Shown one piece after another: positions 1-6,321 of a stretch of 8,672 bases of DNA. The DNA comes from Candidatus Cloacimonadota bacterium (GTDB lineage: Bacteria; Cloacimonadota; Cloacimonadia; Cloacimonadales; TCS61). A program made the position numbers and the translations under genes. How positions within the stretch are numbered: position 1 is the stretch's first letter; every line of letters starts with the position of its first letter. Where the stretch lies: positions 1 through 8,672 of the forward strand of contig JAUVIJ010000073.1 in NCBI GenBank assembly GCA_030592835.1, in the 5' to 3' direction. Below the pieces are notes generated by a model, which saw nothing but the letters and a program-made list of their open reading frames with translations, did not search any database and was not told where the DNA came from.

Positions 1-277
1 GCTGGATCTGATAACCGATTGCGCCTTGAGTGTCGGCACCAGCAGAAGGAAGAGGTATTTCATGCAAATATTCTTTAGCCAGTTCAGATCGCAGTAAAAT
101 GAAACCAACCTGAGGTCCATTACCATGTGTGATCACAACATTAATTCCGGATTCTATTATTTCAACAATACGTTTTACCGTTTCCCTGATGCTGTCATGT
201 TGATCTTCTACAGACTGCATGGTCTTACTTTTTATGAGTGAGTTACCCCCAATGGCTATAACTGCAAGTTTTGACAT
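1..277 (-). CDS. arcC: Carbamate kinase, N-terminal part (cut by window edge)
   Basis: Carbamate kinase interconverts carbamoyl phosphate + ADP and carbamate + ATP in the cytoplasm; in catabolic clusters it is the ATP-yielding last step. The 92 visible codons begin MSKLAVIAIGGNSLI and contain the amino-acid-kinase glycine loop (IGGNSL, about residues 9-14) and the family signature THGNGPQVG (about 50-58), followed by an IGYQIQ segment like the IGYDLQ of E. coli YqeA. Full-length members have roughly 310 residues, so about 70% lies beyond the left edge. The ATG at 277 is supported by a strong AGGAGGT (281-287) three bases upstream. It is the third gene after two carbamoyltransferases, whose reverse reaction would supply its carbamoyl phosphate, and is the likely counterpart of E. 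coli yqeA. The family assignment is firm; the pathway is inferred from context. Confidence 0.93.
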   Translation of the reverse strand, partial: MSKLAVIAIGGNSLIKSKTMQSVEDQHDSIRETVKRIVEIIESGINVVITHGNGPQVGFILLRSELAKEYLHEIPLPSAGADTQGAIGYQIQ

Positions 278-454
278 GTGACCTCCTTAAACTCAGATAA
301 TACAATAGATATTTTTAAATAGCAGCATTCTTTTATGTGTGAATGAATTACAAAATTGTTTCTGAATATCTTTATGATATGCATAAAAATTTTATAAACC
401 ATCACCCTATAAAATATTACCACTCTTTATTAAACCTCTATTGCATTATCTGGG
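278..454 (-). repeat. Long inverted repeat spanning the transferase-arcC gap
   Basis: The arms are CAGATAATACAATAGA at 294-309 and TCTATTGCATTATCTG at 437-452. They pair over 16 positions with one mismatch (302/444) that becomes a G-U wobble in minus-strand RNA, around a 127-base A+T-rich loop. Transcribed from the minus strand, one arm begins two bases after the carbamoyltransferase stop codon (455-457) and the other ends six bases before the arcC ribosome-binding site. A folded transcript would therefore put the stop and the next Shine-Dalgarno side by side. It could be an RNA element for coupling or processing, or a small non-autonomous repeat with terminal inverted repeats. No gene was found inside. 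Confidence 0.6.
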
Positions 455-1492
455 TTAAACATCTACCTTCAGTCCGGCAATAGTCATAGCCATGATCGCT
501 TTTTGAGTATGAAGCCGATTCTCAGCTATGTCTACGATAATCGAATCCGGGCCACTGGCAACTTCATCGGTAACTTCTTTTCCCCGATCTACCGGCATGG
601 GATGAATGAAGAGAGCATTATTCGTTCTGGACATTCTTTCCCCAGTGCAGATCCAATCAGTCATTTTACTTGCTCGGAAAATTTCTGCTTCCTTGCCGAT
701 TTCGTAAAAATCAGGTCCGAACCAGTTCCGTGAATATACGAATTCAACATCACCGGTATAGGCTTCATCGGGATCATGGAAGATCTGGAAACTGGTTCCG
801 TTTTTTTGGCAGTTTTCTTTCACCCTGGATATTTCTTCTTCGGGAAGATCGTATCCTTTGGGGTAGGCAAGGCGAACATTCATTCCCAGTCTCGAGCTAA
901 TAAGCAAGTGCTCGTGAACGGAACAATAGGATCTTGCCAGTGAGCTGTGAGCCCAGGTCATTAATACGGTTTTGCTTTTCAGTTCACCCCGGTGTTCCTG
1001 CATACCCATAATATCGGATAAACCCTGGCAGGGATGATATTTGTCATCAGCCATATTGATTATGGGAGCTTTCATCCATCTGGCATATTCACGCAGTATT
1101 GCATTGCCATCACCATAATTCTCTACAGAAGTTTCAAGAATTCGAATTCCCATACCACAACCGTATCTATCAAGAACTCTGGCAGCATCCTCTATTGTTT
1201 CTCCTGCTTGAACTTCAACACCTTTACTGGTTTTTTTCAACCTCATTGTTTTGGGTTCCAGGAATTGAGCATGACCACCGAGTTCTGTAGCTGCAGCTTC
1301 GAAAGAAATCCTTGTTCTCAGAGAGGGATTGAAAAAAAACATCAGAAAAGTCTGATTTTTCAGTAATGAAGAATATTTTTCTCCAAATCTATCAGATTTC
1401 ATTTCTTTGGACAGTTTTAATAAAGCCCGAATTTCAGAAATTGATAATTCCTGAGTGCAAATGATATCTTTTCCTTTTATATCGATTAACAT
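455..1492 (-). CDS. Divergent knotted-type carbamoyltransferase, second paralogue
   Basis: A 345-residue aspartate/ornithine-carbamoyltransferase-superfamily enzyme, predicted to move a carbamoyl group between carbamoyl phosphate and an amine substrate in the cytoplasm. The carbamoyl-phosphate loop SLRTR is at residues 57-61 and HPCQ at 153-156. The usual HCLP motif is replaced by HPMP (297-300), so the substrate-side cysteine is missing. The ornithine-type SMG motif is absent (SRNWFG near 254-259). The end, AENRLHTQKAI, resembles the acetylornithine/succinylornithine/YgeW branch. Compared with its upstream neighbour (358 aa), the region after TWAHSS (179-184) lacks the prolines of the neighbour's loop. 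The ATG at 1492 has AAGGAG at 1498-1503. It sits between the first transferase and carbamate kinase, so phosphorolysis of a ureido compound is plausible. Fold and general reaction are secure; the substrate is unknown and ordinary ornithine is unlikely. Confidence 0.88.
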   Translation of the reverse strand: MLIDIKGKDIICTQELSISEIRALLKLSKEMKSDRFGEKYSSLLKNQTFLMFFFNPSLRTRISFEAAATELGGHAQFLEPKTMRLKKTSKGVEVQAGETIEDAARVLDRYGCGMGIRILETSVENYGDGNAILREYARWMKAPIINMADDKYHPCQGLSDIMGMQEHRGELKSKTVLMTWAHSSLARSYCSVHEHLLISSRLGMNVRLAYPKGYDLPEEEISRVKENCQKNGTSFQIFHDPDEAYTGDVEFVYSRNWFGPDFYEIGKEAEIFRASKMTDWICTGERMSRTNNALFIHPMPVDRGKEVTDEVASGPDSIIVDIAENRLHTQKAIMAMTIAGLKVDV

Positions 1493-1662
1493 TTATTCTC
1501 CTTGTTCTTCATACCTTGAAAAGGTTTAAGAGACTTTTCTTCTTGCTAAATCTTTTCAATGGTTTCATTCACACTAATTTATCTCCATCTAACAGTAATT
1601 TTCAACCGTTGAAAAGGCTAACTGAAAGAATTCCTCTGGTAGAAGCCATTTTCAAGGTTTAT
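1493..1662 (-). repeat. Nested inverted repeats built on TTGAAAA in the inter-transferase gap
   Basis: TTGAAAA or its complement TTTTCAA occurs five times in this 170-base gap: 1516-1522, 1553-1559, 1599-1605, 1609-1615 and 1649-1655. An outer pair, ACCTTGAAAA (1513-1522) with TTTTCAAGGT (1649-1658), is a perfect 10-bp match. An inner pair joins 1552-1564 with 1604-1616 over 13 positions (one G-T). TTTTCAA-CCG-TTGAAAA (1599-1615) is itself a perfect local palindrome, and 1513-1525 is the palindrome ACCTT-GAA-AAGGT. The outer arms lie four bases from the upstream stop codon and about nine bases from the next ribosome-binding site. It may be a structured RNA spacer, a protein-binding array or a small repeat element; the sequence alone does not decide. 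Confidence 0.6.
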
Positions 1663-2739
1663 TTACAATCTTCCACCCATTAAAAGGCTCATTAAAGCTT
1701 TTTGCGCATGTAGTCGGTTTTCGGCTTCATCGTAAATAACACTTTGAGGACCATCGATGACTTCGTCGGTAACCTCCATATCCCTGTCAGCAGGAAGACA
1801 ATGCATATAGATCCCATTCTTATCGATGAGCTTCATTTTATCTGCATCACAGATCCAGTGTTTGTTTTTTTCAAAAAGGGATTTCATTCCTTCCATATCT
1901 TCATTTTTGATCTTCTTGCCCTTATCATCAACCTGAGCAAAACATTCCAGTGAACCCCAGGATTTAGGGTATACGATGTGAGCATCCTCAAAAGCAGCTT
2001 CCATGTCATCCATTTCCTCAAATTTGCTGCCGTTCATTTCCGCATAATCTCTACATTTTTGAGTTACTTCAGGATCCAGTTCAAATCCTTTAGGATGGGC
2101 AAGAACAACATCCATTCCCAGCAGACTCGGTACCAAAGCGAGACTTTGAGGGACTGCGAAAGGTTTGGCTGTGGAACCTGAATAAGCCCAGCTTATAACA
2201 AATTTACGACCTTTAAAATCTCCGAATTTTTCTTTGATCGTCAGCATGTCTGCCAGGGCCTGGCAGGGATGAAATTTGTCACATTCCATATTGATGATGG
2301 GAATATCGGAATAATGAGCAAATTCTTTCATTGTTTCATGTGCAAATCCATAGATCCACTGAGCTGGTGATCCATACATTCTGATAGCAAGAGCATCACC
2401 GGTGCGACTGAGAACTTGAGCTACATCGCAGATACGTTCGGTTTTATAAGGAATTTCGAATCCCTTTCGAGCAGGAGTATAGGTTTTTCCCGGCTCCAGA
2501 TCCACATGATAACCACCCAGTTGTTGAATTCCGGTGGCAAATGTGCTTCTGGTCCTTAAAGAACTGTTAAAGAACATTGTATATAATGTTTTACCTTTTA
2601 AAATGTGGGAAGTGTCTTCATTCAGGGCATATTTTGTTTTCAACTCCTCAGCCAGTCTAATAAGTGATTCCCATTCTTCTTTTGTATAATCGAATTCCGG
2701 ACTTAACCAGTCCCTTCCATAAAATTTATTAGATCTCAT
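1663..2739 (-). CDS. ygeW: YgeW-like knotted carbamoyltransferase
   Basis: A 358-residue carbamoyltransferase whose closest recognisable family is YgeW, the knotted transcarbamoylase of the E. coli purine-degradation-type cluster (about 395 aa there), with acetylornithine carbamoyltransferase also near. Visible motifs are SSLRTR (59-64, carbamoyl-phosphate site), HPCQ (157-160), a proline-bearing loop WAYSGSTAKPFAVPQS (184-199) that matches YgeW WAYSPSYGKPLSVPQ, YPKSWG (257-262) and HCLP (313-316). The ornithine-type SMG motif is absent, so ornithine is probably not the acceptor. I chose the ATG at 2739 because GGAGGT (2744-2749) lies just upstream; an in-frame ATG 15 codons earlier has no such site and lacks family similarity. 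It heads a unit with a second transferase and carbamate kinase, supporting catabolic release of carbamoyl phosphate. The exact substrate is not known from sequence. Confidence 0.88.
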   Translation of the reverse strand: MRSNKFYGRDWLSPEFDYTKEEWESLIRLAEELKTKYALNEDTSHILKGKTLYTMFFNSSLRTRSTFATGIQQLGGYHVDLEPGKTYTPARKGFEIPYKTERICDVAQVLSRTGDALAIRMYGSPAQWIYGFAHETMKEFAHYSDIPIINMECDKFHPCQALADMLTIKEKFGDFKGRKFVISWAYSGSTAKPFAVPQSLALVPSLLGMDVVLAHPKGFELDPEVTQKCRDYAEMNGSKFEEMDDMEAAFEDAHIVYPKSWGSLECFAQVDDKGKKIKNEDMEGMKSLFEKNKHWICDADKMKLIDKNGIYMHCLPADRDMEVTDEVIDGPQSVIYDEAENRLHAQKALMSLLMGGRL

Positions 2740-2810
2740 ATAAACCTCCAAATATATTAATAAGACTCTATAGATCTTTAACAAGAATCGTTGTAACTGG
2801 TTCTAGGTTT

Positions 2811-2824
2811 TTGATTTAAATCAG
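2811..2824. promoter_or_regulatory. FNR/CRP-like palindromic site
   Basis: TTGATTTAAATCAG matches nine of the ten defined positions of the FNR consensus TTGAT-N4-ATCAA, and its 12-base core TGATTTAAATCA is a perfect palindrome. It lies about 78 bases upstream of the carbamoyltransferase start, downstream of the 2947-2974 promoter. A local weak promoter nearer the gene (TTGTTA 2779-2784, TATTAA 2757-2762, spacer 16) would place it near -67. Redox control of an anaerobic Fe-S pathway would make sense, but A+T-rich DNA produces such sites by chance. Confidence 0.35.
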
Positions 2825-2910
2825 GAAGAAATGGATAAGAAAATACAGGATAATCGGCGCATCTCGTAGATACGTCTCAGCATGAAATCAATTGTAATTT
2901 CACTTTTCAT
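2821..2910 (-). CDS. Putative 29-residue leader peptide
   Basis: A short ORF starts with ATG at 2910 (MKSEITIDFMLRRIYEMRRL...) and stops at 2821. It has AAGGA nine bases upstream of the ATG, and a near-consensus promoter (2947-2974) just before it. It carries two Arg-Arg pairs (residues 12-13 and 18-19, read from AGA CGT and CGC CGA codons), and a hairpin covers this stretch in RNA. It precedes a carbamoyltransferase gene by 81 bases, a position suited to a leader peptide that senses translation. No terminator was found between it and the gene, so classic transcription attenuation is not supported. It may equally be a chance ORF or a remnant. I do not recognise it as a known family. Confidence 0.35.
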   Translation of the reverse strand: MKSEITIDFMLRRIYEMRRLSCIFLSISS

Positions 2911-2946
2911 ACCTATATTTCCTTAATCTTTTATTAGAAAAAGTAA

Positions 2947-2974
2947 TTTATGAAAAAAGTAAAAATTATGTCAA
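2947..2974 (-). promoter_or_regulatory. Sigma-70-type promoter candidate for the transferase-arcC unit
   Basis: On the minus strand a full-consensus -35 TTGACA (2969-2974) is followed after 16 bases by CATAAA (2947-2952), four of six matches to TATAAT. It lies just after the candidate ygfK terminator and about 210 bases before the first carbamoyltransferase start, so it would give a leader of about 200 nt containing the small ORF at 2821-2910. Position and score make it the best promoter seen in the window. Confidence 0.5.
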
Positions 2975-3000
2975 CCATGTTTTATTACTTGCATCCCCCG

Positions 3001-3039
3001 AAAAAAAATCAAAACCATTGTACTGTTAACTACAAATGG
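3001..3039 (-). terminator. Candidate rho-independent terminator after ygfK
   Basis: On the minus strand CCATTTGTA (3031-3039) pairs with TACAATGG (3015-3022), with a one-base bulge and a loop containing the palindrome GTTAAC. It is followed by TTTTGATTTTTTTT (3001-3014). It lies 78 bases after the ygfK stop codon. The stem is A+T-rich and not strong, but the long T tract and position support it. Confidence 0.5.
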
Positions 3040-3116
3040 GCAAATTTTTATTATTTATGATTCGAATTTTTAAAATAGATAATGTATGAACATCTTCTCC
3101 ATCTCTATGTTCTGAA

Positions 3117-6100
3117 TTACACAAACAGGAATTTCTGATTTTCGTAAGTCCACCAGATCATATTTATCAGCGCATCAAATTCGGATTTTTTCTTAATACC
3201 ATGATCCGATTTAGAATTCAATAATTTACCGGATTTGTCGAAGTTAATCATAAAAAATTTATCATTAACGCGAACTTTAAATTCAATGGTATCTTTTTCA
3301 GAAATCAGCAGGAATCCATTATTACCATTCACCATCATATCTTTTTCATTTAGGAAAAGCGTGAATTTGTCTTTATAGGGAGCGCCCTGGTATGGGCAGA
3401 AAGTCTCGCAATTACCACATTCATTACAGAGATAATCCAGGTGCAGGATTTGATTATAATCTCTGAATCCGGGAATTTTCACAGCCACATTTGCTCTGTT
3501 AGGGCATACTTCAACGCATTTATTACATAGCAGATGACATTCCAGACATCTTGAAGATTCTGTTTCAATTGCAAGACTTGAGGATTGCTGATTCAAATCG
3601 AATCCAACAACAATATTCCCCTTTTTCAGAGTAATTTCTTTAATTCGTTTTTCATCATCAAATTGGTAATTTTCCAGTTCAACTTTATCCGGATCGATTC
3701 CTTCTTTTTCAAGGATAGCATCGGCAATATTTCTACCATCGGCAATAGCCTCAACTACGGTTGATGGACCTCTGAGAGCATCACCACCTATGAAAACATT
3801 ATCCAGACCGGTTTCATAATTAACATCAGAATCGGCAGCAATATTTTCAGGTGCTATCTTGTTTACTTTCAGGATATTTGTGTCTACGGTTTCACCAATA
3901 GCAGATAAAAGAGTGTCGGCAGGAACATCCTCAAATTCATCTGCGATCGGTAATGGTCTTTTTCTACCGGAACTATCAGGTTCTCCGAGTTTCATTTTCT
4001 GACATTTCAAAATGCCATCGATCAGAGATACCGGATTAAGGAGTTCTTTAAATTGAATTCCATCTTTGAAGGCATTTTCCAGTTCTTCTTTATCTGCGGG
4101 CATCTCCCGGACGGTTCTTCTATAGATTATTGACACATTTTTCACACCGGAAACCCGTAAGGCTGCCCTGGCGCTGTCCATGGCAGAATTACCACCACCA
4201 ACGACGACTACTGAACTACCCAATTTCTGCTGGTCTTGAGCTTTATTGAAATCAAGCAGGAATTGAACAGCATTTCTAATATTACCTTTATTATTATTGA
4301 GCGTAAGTTGTTTTGATTTCCAGGCTCCAATTGCGATAATTATGTACTTGAAACCCTTTTTCTTCAATTTCATAATATCAAAATTCGGATCAGTGTTCAG
4401 TTCAAATCTTACTCCCGAATTCTTGACGATCATTATATCATTATCGATAGCAGTTCGGGGTAAACGAAAATGGGGAATGCCGAACTTAACCATTCCTCCG
4501 GGATTATCGTTATTATCGAAAATCGTAACTTTAAACCCTTTATTAGCGAGAAAATAACCGGCAGATAATCCGGTTGGTCCTGCTCCGATAACAGCAACTT
4601 CAGGTCCGTTATAATCGCTGAATTTTTTCTGTTCCTGCTGGTAATGTTCGAATCCCTTCTCAACAGCGATCCTTTTAAGATCACGGATAAGAAGAGGTTC
4701 TTCATAATCGTTCCTTACACATTTCAACATACAGGTATGATCACAGATATGCCCGGTAATATGAGGTAGAGGGTTTTTTGTCAGAATTACTTCCAGGGCT
4801 TGTCTATATTTCCCCGAATTTATTAGATGAATATATTCCGGAACATCCTGGTTTATTGGACAACGGAATTGACAGGGAGCAATAAAGCAATCGAACATAC
4901 CGAGTTTTTTATCGATGAACATCGGTTCCTGAGATTTTGCTTCCATTCTATAAGTAGGACCTTCCAAAGCTTCTTCTGCCAATTTATCCAGTCTATCAAG
5001 GTCAATTTTATTCAGAGCAGGTTTAGCTAGACTGACATCCAGTAATTCCGCCATTTGTTTGAATCTTGTATAACCACCAGGTTTCAGCAGGTCTGTAGCG
5101 ATTGTTATGGGTCGGATTCCTATATTGTAAATTTCATCCACATTAAACCAGGAAGCACCTCCGGCATAAGAGATTTTGAGATTACCATCGAATTCATAAC
5201 TGAGTTTTTTTGCCAGATTAATTGTAAGTGGAAATAATGCCCGTCCGCTCATATACATTTCATCTGTGGGGAGTATTCCTTTTTCGTTAACTACAGCAAG
5301 TGTATTGGAAAGTTTAACGCCAAATTCCACATTGTTTTCATCCGCGAAGGCAAGAAGTACTTTCAGCATTCTGACAGCATCGCTATATTGCATATCATTA
5401 GTGAAAGATTCTTCTTTCAAGATTATATGATCGTATCCCAGTTTTCGGAATGCTTTTTTAACATACTCATAACCATGCAAAGTAGGATTCATTTTCAGGA
5501 AAGTATGCAATTTCTTTTCACCGATGAGGTATTTACAGATAAGTTCTTGATCTTCAGGAGGACAGCCATGCATGGTGGAAAGAGTTATAGAATTGGAGAT
5601 GTTAGGTGAGATCGTTTCTACGAATTCTACATCTGTAAAGTTAGGAATTTTTCCGCTTTCGATAGCTTTTTTCAAGTCAGCTTTATATTGTTGGAAAACT
5701 TCGTTTCCTGAAGCATCCTTGAGTTCTTCAATAAAGTTATCTATTTTTGGGTTTTTGATCCCTTTCAGATCATAGCCCACACTCATATTAAAAATGAAGG
5801 AGCATTCACCTGCTTTAGAAAGACCGAACATTTTATTTAGTAAATGCAGAAGGAACCAGGCTTTAATATATTCTTCATAGGCTTGTTGGACTGTCAGCTC
5901 GGTACTCCACTCGGTATTATAGCCTTCATCAGTAGCTTCGATACAGGGTTTTTCTATATCCAGGGTATCCATTATCTGCACTGTTTTCAGTTCGAAGAAA
6001 CGCCCACCGGTAAGATAGGCAGCTACAATATTTGGAGCTTGTTGAGTGTGTGGTCCGGCAGCAGGACCCAAAGCAGTTTCGCATTTTTCATTAAAAATAG

Positions 6101-6233
6101 TAAATGAGGAATCATCTGGTTTTCTGTAAAATTTATCTTCATGAATTCCAAAGATTGTTTTTTCATTTTTATATTCTTCAATAATCCAGTTTAATAATTT
6201 TTTGAATTCAATTGGTTGCATGATATCACTCAT
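3117..6233 (-). CDS. ygfK: YgfK-type flavin/iron-sulfur oxidoreductase
   Basis: A 1038-residue homologue of E. coli YgfK (about 1032 aa), annotated there as a putative selenate reductase subunit but found in the purine-degradation-type cluster. Residues about 1-430 form a dihydroorotate/dihydropyrimidine-dehydrogenase-like region (LGPAAGPHTQ near 55, STMHGCPP near 219, KMNPTL near 247, TDLLKPGGY near 380). About 445-520 is a GltD-like Fe-S region with Cys449, 454, 458, 497, 501 and 505. About 545-850 is a FAD/NAD(P)H module with GAGPTG (550-555) and GGGNSA (679-684). The C-terminus carries ferredoxin cysteines 896, 899, 903, 906, 910 and 936, 939, 942, 946. No membrane segment or signal peptide is seen, so it is probably cytoplasmic. 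The start at 6233 (MSDIMQPIEF) has AAGGAG at 6239-6244 and matches the E. coli N-terminus; the upstream ATG adding 12 residues was rejected. Identity is secure; the physiological substrate is not settled by sequence. Confidence 0.96.
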   Translation of the reverse strand: MSDIMQPIEFKKLLNWIIEEYKNEKTIFGIHEDKFYRKPDDSSFTIFNEKCETALGPAAGPHTQQAPNIVAAYLTGGRFFELKTVQIMDTLDIEKPCIEATDEGYNTEWSTELTVQQAYEEYIKAWFLLHLLNKMFGLSKAGECSFIFNMSVGYDLKGIKNPKIDNFIEELKDASGNEVFQQYKADLKKAIESGKIPNFTDVEFVETISPNISNSITLSTMHGCPPEDQELICKYLIGEKKLHTFLKMNPTLHGYEYVKKAFRKLGYDHIILKEESFTNDMQYSDAVRMLKVLLAFADENNVEFGVKLSNTLAVVNEKGILPTDEMYMSGRALFPLTINLAKKLSYEFDGNLKISYAGGASWFNVDEIYNIGIRPITIATDLLKPGGYTRFKQMAELLDVSLAKPALNKIDLDRLDKLAEEALEGPTYRMEAKSQEPMFIDKKLGMFDCFIAPCQFRCPINQDVPEYIHLINSGKYRQALEVILTKNPLPHITGHICDHTCMLKCVRNDYEEPLLIRDLKRIAVEKGFEHYQQEQKKFSDYNGPEVAVIGAGPTGLSAGYFLANKGFKVTIFDNNDNPGGMVKFGIPHFRLPRTAIDNDIMIVKNSGVRFELNTDPNFDIMKLKKKGFKYIIIAIGAWKSKQLTLNNNKGNIRNAVQFLLDFNKAQDQQKLGSSVVVVGGGNSAMDSARAALRVSGVKNVSIIYRRTVREMPADKEELENAFKDGIQFKELLNPVSLIDGILKCQKMKLGEPDSSGRKRPLPIADEFEDVPADTLLSAIGETVDTNILKVNKIAPENIAADSDVNYETGLDNVFIGGDALRGPSTVVEAIADGRNIADAILEKEGIDPDKVELENYQFDDEKRIKEITLKKGNIVVGFDLNQQSSSLAIETESSRCLECHLLCNKCVEVCPNRANVAVKIPGFRDYNQILHLDYLCNECGNCETFCPYQGAPYKDKFTLFLNEKDMMVNGNNGFLLISEKDTIEFKVRVNDKFFMINFDKSGKLLNSKSDHGIKKKSEFDALINMIWWTYENQKFLFV

Positions 6234-6251
6234 AGTTTCTCCTTTAATATT

Positions 6252-6309
6252 AAACCTTCCAAAGGTCAACTAAACTAGATTTTCTTTGTAAGAGACCTTT
6301 GGAAGGTTT
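6252..6309. repeat. Perfect 16-bp inverted repeat between ssnA and ygfK
   Basis: AAACCTTCCAAAGGTC (6252-6267) and GACCTTTGGAAGGTTT (6294-6309) are perfect complements around a 26-base loop. Each arm contains the palindrome ACCTT-N3-AAGGT (6254-6266, 6295-6307), so each arm can also fold alone. On the plus strand it is followed by seven T residues (6307-6313), making a good terminator shape, yet no plus-strand gene exists here. On the minus strand the tail is TTTAATATT and the element sits 12 bases after the ssnA stop and seven bases before the ygfK ribosome-binding site. It may block antisense transcription, shape the ygfK leader or partly terminate. Confidence 0.75.
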
Positions 6310-6321
6310 TTTTGAAGGTTA

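Larger units (their letters stand above)
2740..3116. other. Regulatory gap between ygfK and the first carbamoyltransferase
   Basis: This 377-base A+T-rich gap separates two likely transcription units. Reading along the minus strand it holds, in order, a hairpin with T-rich tail (3001-3039), a near-consensus promoter (2947-2974), a 29-codon ORF (2821-2910), an FNR/CRP-like palindrome (2811-2824) and the carbamoyltransferase ribosome-binding site (2744-2749). Within the small ORF there is also a compact hairpin, CGTATCTACGAGATGCG on the minus strand (2858-2874), with a 7-bp stem including one G-U pair. No other gene was seen. Confidence 0.6.

Noticed and set aside
262..390. Small ORF (MHIIKIFRNN...) upstream of arcC on the minus strand
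   Set aside because: No ribosome-binding site, and it overlaps the arcC start in another frame; composition looks random.
2740..2784. Longer start for the first carbamoyltransferase adding 15 residues
   Set aside because: The extension runs through the GGAGGT site that serves the ATG at 2739 and has no similarity to the family.
6234..6269. Longer ygfK start adding 12 residues
   Set aside because: No Shine-Dalgarno at that ATG; the extension covers the inverted repeat, and the downstream start has AAGGAG and matches the E. coli N-terminus.
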